Below, one piece after another: positions 9,442 through 18,969 of a DNA stretch of 64,000 bases (its first letter is position 1; each line of letters begins with the position of its first letter). Position numbers and translations under genes: made by a program. The stretch comes from Scytonematopsis contorta HA4267-MV1 (GTDB taxonomy: Bacteria > Cyanobacteriota > Cyanobacteriia > Cyanobacteriales > Nostocaceae), in contig JAHHIC010000066.1 in the NCBI GenBank assembly GCA_019359035.1, positions 310,001 to 374,000 of the forward strand, read 5' to 3'. The notes below the pieces were generated by a model, which saw only the letters and a list, made by a program, of their open reading frames with translations, did not search any database and was not told where the DNA came from.

Positions 9442-10692
9442 ATGCCAGCAACATCTTTTTACGCAGATGCAGCCTACGATTCCCAACATTCATCACAGGG
9501 CTTCGATCCAGAACTCGAAATTGAAGAAAGCGAGTTGACTGTAGAGGATATCGAAGAACTAGGGATGGCTGCCGCAGAGCGTGCTAATCTTGCTCCTACT
9601 GCCAACCGCCGTAGTACTGATTTAGTTCGTTTGTACCTACAAGAAATTGGTCGGGTACGTCTGTTAGGACGAGATGAGGAAGTTTCGGAAGCTCAGAAAG
9701 TTCAACGCTATCTGAAGATGCGAGTGCTGCTGTCAAAAGCTGCAAAAGACCAAGATGAATTACTTGCAGCCTATTTAAGAATGGTTGAAACTCAGGAGCG
9801 TTTGACTTCTGTGTTAGGACATCGCCCTTCTATGGAAAGATGGGCAAAGGATGCTGGTGTAGATGTGTTTGAACTTAAGCAAACTCTTTCCCAAGGTAAA
9901 CGCCGTTGGGCTGAGATTGCTAAAATGACTGTCGAAGAGTTGGACAAAATCCAAAGCGATGGACTCCAATCTAAGGAACATATGATTAAGGCTAACCTAC
10001 GTTTGGTTGTGTCTGTCGCCAAAAAGTATCAAAATCGCGGTTTGGAATTATTGGATTTGGTTCAAGAGGGGACTCTTGGCTTGGAACGTGCAGTTGAAAA
10101 ATTTGACCCCACTAAGGGCTATCGCTTTAGTACCTATGCTTATTGGTGGATTCGTCAAGGTATTACACGCGCTATCGCAACTTCGAGCCGTACAATTCGC
10201 CTACCAGTCCACATTACCGAGAAGCTGAACAAAATCAAAAAAGCTCAGCGTAAAATTGCTCAAGAAAAAGGTCGGACTCCAACCCTGGAAGATTTAGCAG
10301 TAGAGTTGGAAATGACTCCAGCACAAGTGCGGGAAGTACTATTGCGGGTACCTCGTTCTGTTTCTTTGGAAACCAAAGTTGGTAAAGACAAAGACACCGA
10401 GTTAGGTGAATTGCTCGAAACCGATGGTGTGACCCCAGAAGATATGCTGATGCGGGAATCGTTACAACGCGACTTGCAACATTTATTATCTGATTTAACC
10501 ACCCGTGAACGCGATGTAATTTTAATGCGCTTTGGTTTAGCTGACGGTCATCCGTACTCTTTAGCCGAAATTGGACGTGCTTTAGACTTATCACGAGAAC
10601 GAGTACGTCAAATCGAATCCAAAGCCCTACAAAAGCTGCGTCAGCCAAAACGCCGCAACCTGATTCGTGACTACCTAGAATCCCTCAGTTAA
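9442..10692 (+). CDS. sigC: Group 2 sigma-70 factor, SigC type
   Basis: A primary-like sigma factor that directs RNA polymerase to a subset of promoters. Region 1.2 (STDLVRLYLQEIGRVRLL), region 2 (KYQNRGLELLDLVQEGTLGL, FSTYAYWWIRQGITRAI), region 3 and the region 4 HTH (SLAEIGRALDLSRERVRQIE) are complete. I chose ATG 9442 (PATSFYADAAYDSQ follows); the frame from TTG 9412 adds ten unconvincing residues. At 416 residues, with this N-terminus and furA immediately downstream, it matches Anabaena SigC (all1692), a group 2 factor linked to nitrogen-step-down and heterocyst development. The SigC assignment rests on recall plus synteny; membership of the RpoD-like family is certain. Confidence 0.9.
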   Translation: MPATSFYADAAYDSQHSSQGFDPELEIEESELTVEDIEELGMAAAERANLAPTANRRSTDLVRLYLQEIGRVRLLGRDEEVSEAQKVQRYLKMRVLLSKAAKDQDELLAAYLRMVETQERLTSVLGHRPSMERWAKDAGVDVFELKQTLSQGKRRWAEIAKMTVEELDKIQSDGLQSKEHMIKANLRLVVSVAKKYQNRGLELLDLVQEGTLGLERAVEKFDPTKGYRFSTYAYWWIRQGITRAIATSSRTIRLPVHITEKLNKIKKAQRKIAQEKGRTPTLEDLAVELEMTPAQVREVLLRVPRSVSLETKVGKDKDTELGELLETDGVTPEDMLMRESLQRDLQHLLSDLTTRERDVILMRFGLADGHPYSLAEIGRALDLSRERVRQIESKALQKLRQPKRRNLIRDYLESLS

Positions 10693-10765
10693 TGGTTGTT
10701 GGTTGTTGGTTGACGGTTGACGCCTTATAGTCAACAGTCAACAGCCAACAGTCAACAGCTAATAA
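10693..10765. repeat. STRR heptamers (GTTGGTT, TCAACAG)
   Basis: GGTTGTTGGTTGTTGGTTGACG is followed by inverted GTCAACAGTCAACAGCC, so the two halves can pair as a long imperfect hairpin just after the sigC stop and may act in termination. The rest of 10766-11076 is the AT-rich furA upstream region without a gene. Confidence 0.8.
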
Positions 10766-11076
10766 ATAGTAGTCATCAGTAATCTTAATAACAAACACAT
10801 ATTGACTTTTGACATGTAACGAACAACTACGAGCCTTTATTTCCAATGAATTCAACCGCTTATGGCAATTAATTTGCATTTAACTTAAGCGAAACTTTTG
10901 AGACTTTTTCTCTTAGATACAGTACCCGTAAGAATTGCATATTAGATGGCTTTACCCCCTCAGTTCGGTGATACTCCTCAAATTTTTTCATAAATATTCG
11001 CAATAAGTTTTTGTTGTTGCCAACAGGTCATTTTTTTTGCTATATTCTCAAGTAACGGGCTTTGTTGAGAAAAATT

Positions 11077-11535
11077 ACTATGACAGTCTATTCCGCTGGT
11101 TCACTAAAAGCAGAACTGAACGAACGCGGTTGGCGCTTAACACCGCAACGAGAAGTTATATTACACGTTTTTCAGGAGTTGCCGCAAGGGGAACACTTAA
11201 GTGCCGAAGACCTTTACGAGCAATTGCAAGAGAAAGGGGAAGCCATCAGCCTATCAACTATTTATCGAACCCTAAAGTTGATGGCGCGTATGGGGATTTT
11301 ACGGGAATTAGAATTGGGAGAGGGGCATAAACATTACGAAATTAACCAACCTTACCCTCACCATCACCATCACTTGGTTTGTGTCCGATGTAACTCGACC
11401 ATTGAGTTTAAAAACGACACCATTTTAAAAGTTGGTGGAAAAGTTGCCCAAAAAGAAGGTTTTCACCTGTTGGATTGTCAACTGACAATTCATGCGGTTT
11501 GCCCTAAATGTCAAAGGTCTCTACTACCTTTATGA
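11077..11535 (+). CDS. furA: Ferric uptake regulator FurA
   Basis: An iron-dependent (and redox/heme-responsive) repressor of iron uptake genes. The winged helix is at residues 1-85 (LKAELNERGWRLTPQREVIL, SLSTIYRTLKLMARMGILRE). The metal-binding dimer domain contains HHHHHLVCVRCN and a C-terminal CPKC pair. I chose ATG 11077 over TTG 11062 because TVYSAGSLKAELNERGW aligns with Anabaena FurA. At 152 residues it is normal length. It sits downstream of the sigC-type gene and convergent with the peptidoglycan-binding gene at 11639-12856, as in Anabaena PCC 7120, where readthrough from that neighbour gives the alpha-furA antisense RNA. Confidence 0.93.
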   Translation, partial: TMTVYSAGSLKAELNERGWRLTPQREVILHVFQELPQGEHLSAEDLYEQLQEKGEAISLSTIYRTLKLMARMGILRELELGEGHKHYEINQPYPHHHHHLVCVRCNSTIEFKNDTILKVGGKVAQKEGFHLLDCQLTIHAVCPKCQRSLLPL

Positions 11536-11574
11536 GCTTATCTTGAAGCAATGTATTTTCTAAATCTCCAAAAC

Positions 11575-11596
11575 AAAGTCCGCTCATGCGGACTTT
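11575..11596. terminator. Hairpin between furA and the convergent gene
   Basis: A perfect 9-bp stem AAAGTCCGC/GCGGACTTT encloses a TCAT loop, halfway between two convergent stops. It has only short T runs on either side, so it could be a weak bidirectional terminator that permits some readthrough. Confidence 0.6.
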
Positions 11597-11638
11597 AGCG
11601 TACAGAAAATTAATTTATCAACTCAACCAAGCAGAGGA

Positions 11639-12856
11639 CTAAAAACTTCCGCTTCTGACATCATTAAGGCTAATGCCATAATGCTCTTGAGCTTGTCGGA
11701 TAGAACGCTTGGTTTCCTCACTTAAAGTACCATCTAGAGGTCCTTTATAAAATCCTTTCTCCTGTAATCGTCTTTGAATTTCCAAGACATTAAATTCGCT
11801 CTTGGATGAGGGACTAACTAAACTATGTAATTTACCTCGCGTGGTCGGACCCGCAATACCACTGGGTTTAAGGTAATTATCACTTTGGAAACGTCTAACA
11901 GCTTCTTGGGTGTAAGGACCGAAATAGCCGTTTGGTTCTCCTTGTAAATATCCGGCCTTAATTAGTTGCTCCTGCAAAAGTCTTACTGCTTCACCCCTGT
12001 CACCAACAGTGAGTTTATCTGCATTATTGTTACTGCTGCGACGTGGTGTACTGTCTTCCCCAAATCCAACACCCACAGGAGGCAATTTACGGTCTGTACC
12101 AGGTCCGACAATACCGTCAGCACGTAACTTATAGGCTTCTTGGAAACGTTTAACAGCTTCTTCGGTAATTGGGCCAAAAACACCAGTCGCGTTACCGTAG
12201 TAAAAGCCAGCAACACGCAATCGTTCTTGCAAAACCTTCACTTTTTCACCTTCATCCCCACGAGACAAAACATTAGGGTTATCGTCTTTGCGAGTAGCAG
12301 TAGTCTCCGCACTTGGTTTCTTCGCTGTTTGACTATTATTCTCGGTTCGACGACGTGCTGTAGTTGTATTTTCACTGCTAGGTTTGGTTGCAGTTGAAAT
12401 ACTATTCTCGGAGCGACTATTTGATGTGCTGGGTTTTCTGTTAGCGGTATTTTGTCTTTGGGGATTCCAGCTTCTTAATTTTTCGACAGTATCAGCTTCT
12501 GCAACACCATTAACCTCCATTCCCGCAGTTTTTTGGAAGCGACGAACGGCTGCTTCTGTAGTGGCATCATATACTTGAGTGATAGGAGCTTGATAAAGAC
12601 CAACTCTTTTAAGTTCCTGTTGTAACCTGCGGACAGAAGGACCCCGGTCACCTTTTTCCAGCGCTAGGGCATTGGAAACGACACTAAGAATCGCCAATGT
12701 GGCAACCAGGGGTAACAAATATCGCCAAGCTTTGCTAGAAAACCTCTTCCAATTCGGTGTGCCTGAGGTGTTTAATAAACTACTCAAGGAAAGTAATTCA
12801 GCCGATAAAGGCTCCTCGTAGGCTCTAGCTAAATGTAAATACGCAAGATTCTCCAT
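11639..12856 (-). CDS. Membrane-anchored protein with four peptidoglycan-binding domains
   Basis: A 405-residue protein with one N-terminal membrane segment (YLLPLVATLAILSVVSNALA, about residues 46-65) and then PG_binding_1 domains at about 68-128, 198-258, 283-343 and 355-398. The pattern is GDRGxxVxxLQxxL...F...T..AVrrFQ. A Ser/Thr/Asn-rich linker lies between domains 1 and 2. No catalytic domain is present, so it probably tethers to the cell wall. It starts ten bases after cobN ends and could be cotranscribed with it. By order and domain type it corresponds to Anabaena alr1690, whose transcript extends across furA as antisense RNA. Confidence 0.9.
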   Translation of the reverse strand: MENLAYLHLARAYEEPLSAELLSLSSLLNTSGTPNWKRFSSKAWRYLLPLVATLAILSVVSNALALEKGDRGPSVRRLQQELKRVGLYQAPITQVYDATTEAAVRRFQKTAGMEVNGVAEADTVEKLRSWNPQRQNTANRKPSTSNSRSENSISTATKPSSENTTTARRRTENNSQTAKKPSAETTATRKDDNPNVLSRGDEGEKVKVLQERLRVAGFYYGNATGVFGPITEEAVKRFQEAYKLRADGIVGPGTDRKLPPVGVGFGEDSTPRRSSNNNADKLTVGDRGEAVRLLQEQLIKAGYLQGEPNGYFGPYTQEAVRRFQSDNYLKPSGIAGPTTRGKLHSLVSPSSKSEFNVLEIQRRLQEKGFYKGPLDGTLSEETKRSIRQAQEHYGISLNDVRSGSF

Positions 12857-12865
12857 AGATTTTTC

Positions 12866-15800
12866 CTACACCATTTGTTTTTGTTCGATTGCAGCTTCGG
12901 CTTGATGTACTAAGTTTCGTAAGTTATCCAATGTTTGTATATTTACATCCTGCCATAAACCGCGCTGATGAGATTCTAATAGCCTTTCAGCAATATCACG
13001 TAATGCCCACGGGTTTTTTTCTTCGATAAATGATGCAACAGTCGAATCAAACACATACGCTTCGGCTACTCCTTGATACATGTGGTCTTCCACACATTTC
13101 GCAGTAGCATCATAAGCGAACAAGTAGTCAACTGTCGCTGCCATTTCAAAAGCACCTTTGTAACCGTGACGCATACAAGAAGTAATCCATTTTGGATTAA
13201 TTACACGTGAGCGATACACTCTGGCAATTTCTTCTTTTAGTTTACGGACTCGTGGCTTTGCAGGAATAGAGTTATCTCCAAAATACGTTGTTGGATTTTT
13301 TCCTGTCAAGCTGCGTACAGCTAATGTTAAACCACCTTGAAATTGATAATAATCGTCCGAATCTAACAAATCATGTTCGCGGTTGTCTTGATTTTGCAGT
13401 ACCACTTGCATTTGCTTTAAACGCTGCTCAAATACGAGTGGGGCAAAAATTCCTTCTTCTTCTCCCTCATTTGAGGAAGTGTAAGCAAAACAACCCCAAT
13501 TGAGATATGCACGAGCTAAATCTTCATCATTCTCCCAGTTTTGTGAATTTATTAACCCACCTAGTCCAGCACCGTAAGCACCTCCTTTTGAACTAAAAAT
13601 CCGATAACACGCTTGTTGTTGGGCTTGTTTTTCACTAAAACCTTGTTGCTGATAAAATTCCGTGTCTTGACACACTTGTGCGGCTAAGGGGTTATCTGCT
13701 TCATGTTCGTCTAGTGCCGCAACTGCTATAACTGCTTGGTCAAATAAATCTATCAAATTTTTAAAGGCATCCCGGAAAAATCCAGAGACTCTTAAAGTCA
13801 CATCCACTCGTGGACGACCCAGTACACTTATTGGCAATATTTCAAAATCTACCACACGCCGTGCGACTCCATCCCAGACCGGACGCACCCCAAGTAGTGC
13901 CAAAGCCTGAGCTATATCGTCTCCTCCTGTCCGCATTGTGGCAGTTCCCCACATAGATAATCCTAGTGTTTTTGGATACTCACCATTCTCTTGAGCATAG
14001 CATTCAATCAGATTTTCCGCCGCCTTCCTGCCTACATCCCAAGCGACTTCGGTGGGTAAGGCACGTATGTCAACAGAGTAAAAGTTGTTACCTGTTGGCA
14101 GAACTTCCGGGCGTCCTCGTGTGGGTGCGCCAGAAGGGGCACTCTTTACGTATCTACCTTCAAGTCCGCGTAATAAATGAATGATTTCTCGGTCAGTTTG
14201 TTCCAGCCCTGGGAGAAGTTTTAATTTTATCCAATCTAGGGAATTGGTAATTGGTAATTGGTAATTGGTAATTGGTAATTGGTAATCGGTAATTGCGGAT
14301 TGCTTTAAAATTTCTTCGACTAGAGTAATTGCATGTTCTTCGAGGATGGTTACTGCATCACCTACGGTACGGGTAGTTTTTTGGGTTTTTTCGGCTAAAA
14401 TTTGGATGCTTTGAGTGGAAAGCAAGTTGCTAAAATTATCGGTCAGTGGGTCGATGTCTAAACCCCAGTCTTGGGAAATTGCGCGGGTTAGTCCTTGATT
14501 ATTGGGGTTTGGTTGACGAGCAATAGCGATTATTAAATCCCGCAGTTGCCTTCCTGTGGGACATTTCCCAAAAATATGTAAGCCGTCACGTATTTGTGCT
14601 TCTTTTAATTCACAAAGGTAAGCGTCTGCTCGGTTGAGAAAATTTTGGATTTGAAATCTCTGATTTTCTATACTCGCATTGGTAAGTTCTAGTTCTAATC
14701 CCAAGTCACGATGGAGATTTTCTTGGAGAACTAATTCTGTGATGCGCTCGCTTATTAAAGGTAAACGTGTGGGGTCTAAAGTTTCGGCTTCATAATATTC
14801 GTCTACTAGGTTTTCCAATTTTTGCAGCGCTCCGTAAAGTTCTGCACGGGTTAAAGGTGGTGTCAGATGGTCGATAATTACTGCTTGAGCACGACGCTTT
14901 GCTTGGGAACCTTCTCCAGGGTCATTAACTATAAACGGGTAAAGGTGAGGAAGTGCTCCTAGTGCTACTTCTGGATAACAATTACTTGAAAGAGCGATGC
15001 TTTTACCTGGTAGCCATTCAAGATTACCATGTTTGCCCACATGAACCACTGCGTCTGCCGCAAAACATCGTTTTACCCAGTAGTAAAAGGCTAAATAATC
15101 GTGGGTCGGTTCCAAATCCGGTGCATGATAATTTAAATTAGGGTCTACATCATAACCTCTAACTGGTTGAATTCCCACAAAAATATTACCTAGTTGAATA
15201 CCGGGAATAGGGAATGGGGAATGGGGAGTTGGGAGTGGGGAGTTGGGAGTGGGGAGTTGGGAGTTGGGAATGGGGAGTGCGGAGTGGGGAGTTGAGAGTT
15301 GAGAGAAGGATATGATTTTTGACTCCCAATCATCCGTTACATCCGTCTTACATCCGTTTCCCCAGCGCTCGTTTATACCCTGCTGTACTTTTTCTGGCAA
15401 GGAGATAAAGTATTTGGTGTACTCTTCTTCTGAAAGACTTTGCTGAATCGGACGCCAATTTTTTCCTTCTGGGTCATTGGTAATACCTGAAGTCAGAAGT
15501 TCTATTAGTTCTTCGCTACTTTTGGGGTAATTTTCTAAATGATAACCAGAGAAGTGCAATGCTTTGAGAATTTCTACGCAACTTGCGGGGGTATCTAATC
15601 CTACACCGTTGGCAAGGCGCCCATCTCGGTTAGGATAATTTGCTAATATTAATGCGATACGTCGCTCGGATGGCGCTTTGGAACGCAAACGAACCCAGTT
15701 TGCAGCCAAATCTGCAACAAATTGAATCCGCTCTGGGATTGGTTTGTAAACGACTACATCGGTTTCTAATTGGGTATTTCTGGCTTCCGAAGTTTTGAAA

Positions 15801-16789
15801 GATACAGCACGGGTAATAATTCTTCCATCGACTTCCGGAAGTGCCACATTTATTGCCATATCACGAGGTGACAGTCCTTTATTTTGCTCTTTCCACTGCT
15901 CAAAGCCAGAACTCGAAAGGATAACTTGGAAAACGGGCACATCTAATTTTTCCCATAATTCCAACTGAGGTCTTTCTGTATCTAATCGAGCTAAAGAAAA
16001 ACTGGTGGTATTAAGTAGAAGGGATATTGGCTGCTCATCTTTGGGTTGGAAAAATTCTATTAGTTCCCTCTGGACTTCCTCTTCTCTTAAGGATGATACA
16101 AATACTGGTACAGGCTTTAAATTTCTTTCAATCAGGGCTTGACAAATTGCATCAATTACAGTCGTGTTTCCCGAAAGATAATGAGCACGATAAAAAAGAA
16201 CCCCTACTCCCCACTCTCCACTCTCCACTCCGAAGTCATACAACCCAACACGGGGAATAACCTGGGGTGCTGGGGGATTAAATGTGGTTGATAGGCATTG
16301 GTCGCTGATAAAATTAAAGGCGTTTACTATATTTTCAACACCGCCTTCGTTAAAGTAACGCCATACTCTCATGGCTGTTTCTTGAGGCAATGTTGAATTT
16401 GACATTAAATCTAGGTCTAGAGCATCGTCTCCTGGTATTACAATTAGATTTATTCCATTGCGTTGTACAATCTCTTGCACAACTTCTAAACCATATGACC
16501 AGTAGGAACGCCCTCCCAACAAACGCAGAATAATTACCTGAGCAAATTCTAAAACTTGTTCTGCGTAAGTATCAATACTTAGTTGATTCTGCAATTGCAA
16601 CAGATTGGCGACTCTTAATTCTGTCCATGTGTTAGATTTTTGGGAAAATGCAACTGCTGTTGTTTGAATATCAGTATCTGCTGATGTTAAAAAGACTACA
16701 GGTGCTGGTGTTTGTTCTAAGCTGATGTTAGTTCCATCTAAGCTTCCTGACTGATTCCAGCCTCCCGATGTGGTGCTTGTTCGATGCAT
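12866..16789 (-). CDS. cobN: Cobaltochelatase subunit CobN, with STRR-encoded insertions
   Basis: The large subunit of the ATP-dependent chelatase that inserts cobalt into the corrin ring in the aerobic cobalamin pathway; related to Mg-chelatase ChlH. Core signatures are intact: VHVGKHGNLEWLPGKS, NDPGEGSQAKRRAQAVIIDH, LGLSMWGTATMRTGGDDIAQ and MRHGYKGAFEMAATVDYLF. At 1307 residues it is somewhat long because three stretches are translated STRR heptamers: about residues 185-198 (GVESGEWGVG), 494-530 (NSQLPTPNSPLPTPHSPFPI) and 832-850 (ITDYQLPITNYQLPIT). All three keep the frame. ATG 16789 follows a short intergenic region shared with the divergent kinase. The cbiMNQO cobalt importer 13 kb away fits the same pathway. 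Confidence 0.93.
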   Translation of the reverse strand: MHRTSTTSGGWNQSGSLDGTNISLEQTPAPVVFLTSADTDIQTTAVAFSQKSNTWTELRVANLLQLQNQLSIDTYAEQVLEFAQVIILRLLGGRSYWSYGLEVVQEIVQRNGINLIVIPGDDALDLDLMSNSTLPQETAMRVWRYFNEGGVENIVNAFNFISDQCLSTTFNPPAPQVIPRVGLYDFGVESGEWGVGVLFYRAHYLSGNTTVIDAICQALIERNLKPVPVFVSSLREEEVQRELIEFFQPKDEQPISLLLNTTSFSLARLDTERPQLELWEKLDVPVFQVILSSSGFEQWKEQNKGLSPRDMAINVALPEVDGRIITRAVSFKTSEARNTQLETDVVVYKPIPERIQFVADLAANWVRLRSKAPSERRIALILANYPNRDGRLANGVGLDTPASCVEILKALHFSGYHLENYPKSSEELIELLTSGITNDPEGKNWRPIQQSLSEEEYTKYFISLPEKVQQGINERWGNGCKTDVTDDWESKIISFSQLSTPHSALPIPNSQLPTPNSPLPTPHSPFPIPGIQLGNIFVGIQPVRGYDVDPNLNYHAPDLEPTHDYLAFYYWVKRCFAADAVVHVGKHGNLEWLPGKSIALSSNCYPEVALGALPHLYPFIVNDPGEGSQAKRRAQAVIIDHLTPPLTRAELYGALQKLENLVDEYYEAETLDPTRLPLISERITELVLQENLHRDLGLELELTNASIENQRFQIQNFLNRADAYLCELKEAQIRDGLHIFGKCPTGRQLRDLIIAIARQPNPNNQGLTRAISQDWGLDIDPLTDNFSNLLSTQSIQILAEKTQKTTRTVGDAVTILEEHAITLVEEILKQSAITDYQLPITNYQLPITNSLDWIKLKLLPGLEQTDREIIHLLRGLEGRYVKSAPSGAPTRGRPEVLPTGNNFYSVDIRALPTEVAWDVGRKAAENLIECYAQENGEYPKTLGLSMWGTATMRTGGDDIAQALALLGVRPVWDGVARRVVDFEILPISVLGRPRVDVTLRVSGFFRDAFKNLIDLFDQAVIAVAALDEHEADNPLAAQVCQDTEFYQQQGFSEKQAQQQACYRIFSSKGGAYGAGLGGLINSQNWENDEDLARAYLNWGCFAYTSSNEGEEEGIFAPLVFEQRLKQMQVVLQNQDNREHDLLDSDDYYQFQGGLTLAVRSLTGKNPTTYFGDNSIPAKPRVRKLKEEIARVYRSRVINPKWITSCMRHGYKGAFEMAATVDYLFAYDATAKCVEDHMYQGVAEAYVFDSTVASFIEEKNPWALRDIAERLLESHQRGLWQDVNIQTLDNLRNLVHQAEAAIEQKQMV
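14240..14292. repeat. STRR array inside cobN (GGTAATT)
   Basis: Seven consecutive GGTAATT-type heptamers lie within the cobN coding sequence. Read on the coding strand they give a repeating ITNYQLP peptide. Each 21 bp (three heptamers) is seven codons, so arrays of this sort can grow without breaking the frame. Confidence 0.92.
15200..15306. repeat. STRR array inside cobN (GGGGAGT/GGGAGTT)
   Basis: About fifteen heptamers of the GGGGAATG/GGGAGTT/GGGGAGT types encode a Pro/Ser/Thr-rich insertion of about 36 residues between two conserved CobN blocks (ERWGNGCKTDVT before, IQLGNIFVGIQPVRGYD after). Confidence 0.92.
16198..16233. repeat. Short STRR array inside cobN (CCCCACT/TCCACTC)
   Basis: Five heptamers lie between the codons for RVGLYDF and LFYRAHYLSGNT. 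It is the third and smallest intragenic array in this gene. Confidence 0.8.
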
Positions 16790-16875
16790 AAACCTATATA
16801 ACCCGTCTTAAGCTTTTGATTAGGACATGTCAAAAATTTTTAGCCTTTGCACAGCTTTTTCACCAAATCTTGACA

Positions 16876-18864
16876 ATGCTTAGTTCTGCCGATTCGAGCT
16901 TTCATCGCAACTTACCTAGTACTGTATTTAATCAGCTTGGGGGATTATTGCAGCAGACGCAAGAATTAGTAGAAGATGCTTTGGTGCTAACGGATGCTGT
17001 TTTTGCGAGAATTTTGATACCACAGGAGTGGGAGTTCCAAAGGTTCACGCTTTTTGTGTCACCCCTTTTTAGTGCTTTGTTAGTCAGTTGTCTCCATCCC
17101 CCAGTTAGTCAAGTTTCTAAGGATTTAGGGGAAGGAGAGTCATTTTTGAAAGCAGACCAGGAAGCACTGGTTAACGCGAAACTGACTTTTCACCCTGAGG
17201 CGATCGCAAATTTTATGTCGCAGTTGAAAGACTTGTTTGTGTGTGATTGTGCAACTTACCAAAACCTCGAACGCTACATTCAAATTCCCCGTACAAATGA
17301 TGGCACAATTCAAGGAAAATTTACACTGTTGTTACTGGAATGCCTTTTGCAGTCAAATAAATCAGATAAAATGGAAGTAGCACCAGCAGAAAAGGCTGAT
17401 TCCGATATTTCACATGCTGACATCATAGTGCGTGAGCAAACGACTGAAGAAGCACTGCGAAAACAAATTGCTCAAGAAAAACTTTTTAATCAAGTTACGA
17501 CTCAAATCCGTAAAACACCAGATTTGTCCTTAATAATGGCAACAGCGGTCGAACAAGTCCGAGAATTTCTGGAATTAGACAGATTAATAGTTTACAAAAT
17601 AGAAGACTTCTCAATTAGCAATTCGCAATTAGCAGTTCGCAATTCTCCCCCTCTCCCCCCCTCTCCACTCTCCACTCCCCACTCCCCACTCCGAACTCCC
17701 CAAAGCTGCGTCATCTACGAAGTACGAGCTAATGATGGGATTGTTTCGGTTTTAAATTATCAAGAAACGGATTGTTTTACACCAAATTCTCGGAATTGGG
17801 ATAAATATCGTCAAGGTTTTACTTTGATAGTTGATGATGTGGAGGAAACTTACGCTTTAGAAACTTGTTTTTTGGATTTTTTAAGACAAGCTAAAGTGCG
17901 AGCAAAATTAGCAGCACCTATCATGTTTGAGGATAAACTTTGGGGTTTAATAGTTGCTCATCAGTGCGAAACACCCCGTAGTTGGACAGAAAACGAAAAA
18001 AATTTGCTCACATCTATCGGGGAACAACTAGCAATTGCAATTTATCAAAACGAGTTAATGCATTCCCTGACTCAAGAAAAACAAACTCTAGAGCAAAGAG
18101 TAATTGAACGGACAATGGATTTGCGTGATGCACTAATGGCTGCAGAAGCTGCAAGTCGCTTACGTTCAGAGTTTTTAGCCACTATGAGCCATGAATTACT
18201 TACACCTCTGACTTACGTAATTGGCATGTCTTCTACTTTGTTACGTTGGTCATTTGGAGAATTAACCGAAAGACAAAGAGATTACCTGCAAACCATACAC
18301 GACAGTGGAGAACATTTATTAGAGATGATAAATGATATCCTCGATTTGTCTCAAATAGAAGCAGGTAAAGCAGTTTTAAATATCACAGAATTTTCCCTAA
18401 CAGAAATAGCTGAGACTAGTTTTAAAGTTTTATTGGAAAAAGCTCAAACTCAAGAAATAAATGTAAATTTAGATTTACAAATTAAGAGTGAGCATGACCG
18501 TTTTACAGCTGATGTTAGACGAATACAGCAAATTTTGTGGAATTTGTTAAGTAACGCTGTTAAATTTACACCAAAAGGTGGTAACGTCACTCTGCGGTTG
18601 TGGATGGAAAACGATACAGCTGTTTTTCAAGTTGAGGATTCAGGTATCGGTATATTAAAAGAACAATTACCGCGTTTGTTTGAAAAATTCCATCAACTTG
18701 ATACTCCCTATCGTCGTCGTTATGAAGGGACGGGGTTAGGTTTAGCTTTAACTAAACAACTAATAGAACTACATCGAGGAAGAATTGAGGTCGAATCGAC
18801 TGTAAATGTTGGGTCTGTTTTTACTGTGTGGATACCAGCACAACCGATTCCCGTTTTACAGTAG
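16876..18864 (+). CDS. GAF-domain sensor histidine kinase with STRR insertion
   Basis: A cytosolic two-component kinase of 662 residues without membrane helices. A conserved N-terminal domain of unknown type (about 1-190) precedes a GAF domain (about 205-395; EQLAIAIYQNELM near its end), a short coiled coil, HisKA with the phosphoacceptor in MSHELLTPLTYVIGM (about residue 438), and HATPase_c with N box QQILWNLLSNAVKFTPKGG, G1 VEDSGIGI and G2 GTGLGLAL. The H box has Leu in place of the usual Arg (HELR). Inside the GAF domain, residues about 245-277 (NSPPLPPSPLSTPHSPLRT) are encoded by heptamer repeats. ATG 16876 is preferred to TTG 16816. No response regulator is adjacent. Confidence 0.88.
   Translation: MLSSADSSFHRNLPSTVFNQLGGLLQQTQELVEDALVLTDAVFARILIPQEWEFQRFTLFVSPLFSALLVSCLHPPVSQVSKDLGEGESFLKADQEALVNAKLTFHPEAIANFMSQLKDLFVCDCATYQNLERYIQIPRTNDGTIQGKFTLLLLECLLQSNKSDKMEVAPAEKADSDISHADIIVREQTTEEALRKQIAQEKLFNQVTTQIRKTPDLSLIMATAVEQVREFLELDRLIVYKIEDFSISNSQLAVRNSPPLPPSPLSTPHSPLRTPQSCVIYEVRANDGIVSVLNYQETDCFTPNSRNWDKYRQGFTLIVDDVEETYALETCFLDFLRQAKVRAKLAAPIMFEDKLWGLIVAHQCETPRSWTENEKNLLTSIGEQLAIAIYQNELMHSLTQEKQTLEQRVIERTMDLRDALMAAEAASRLRSEFLATMSHELLTPLTYVIGMSSTLLRWSFGELTERQRDYLQTIHDSGEHLLEMINDILDLSQIEAGKAVLNITEFSLTEIAETSFKVLLEKAQTQEINVNLDLQIKSEHDRFTADVRRIQQILWNLLSNAVKFTPKGGNVTLRLWMENDTAVFQVEDSGIGILKEQLPRLFEKFHQLDTPYRRRYEGTGLGLALTKQLIELHRGRIEVESTVNVGSVFTVWIPAQPIPVLQ
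17611..17706. repeat. STRR array inside the histidine kinase GAF domain
   Basis: Degenerate AATTAGC heptamers are followed by CTCCCCC/TCCACTC/CCCCACT heptamers within the reading frame. They split the GAF strand VYKIEDF from CVIYEV and add about 30 residues to a domain that normally has none here. Confidence 0.88.
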
Positions 18865-18969
18865 TTTTCAGGTAATTAGAACATACAGACCTAACTCCCC
18901 TACCCCCCTACCCCCCTACCCTACTAGGGAAGGGGGGAAATAAAAGAGTTTTGAGTTTTAAGTTTTGAG

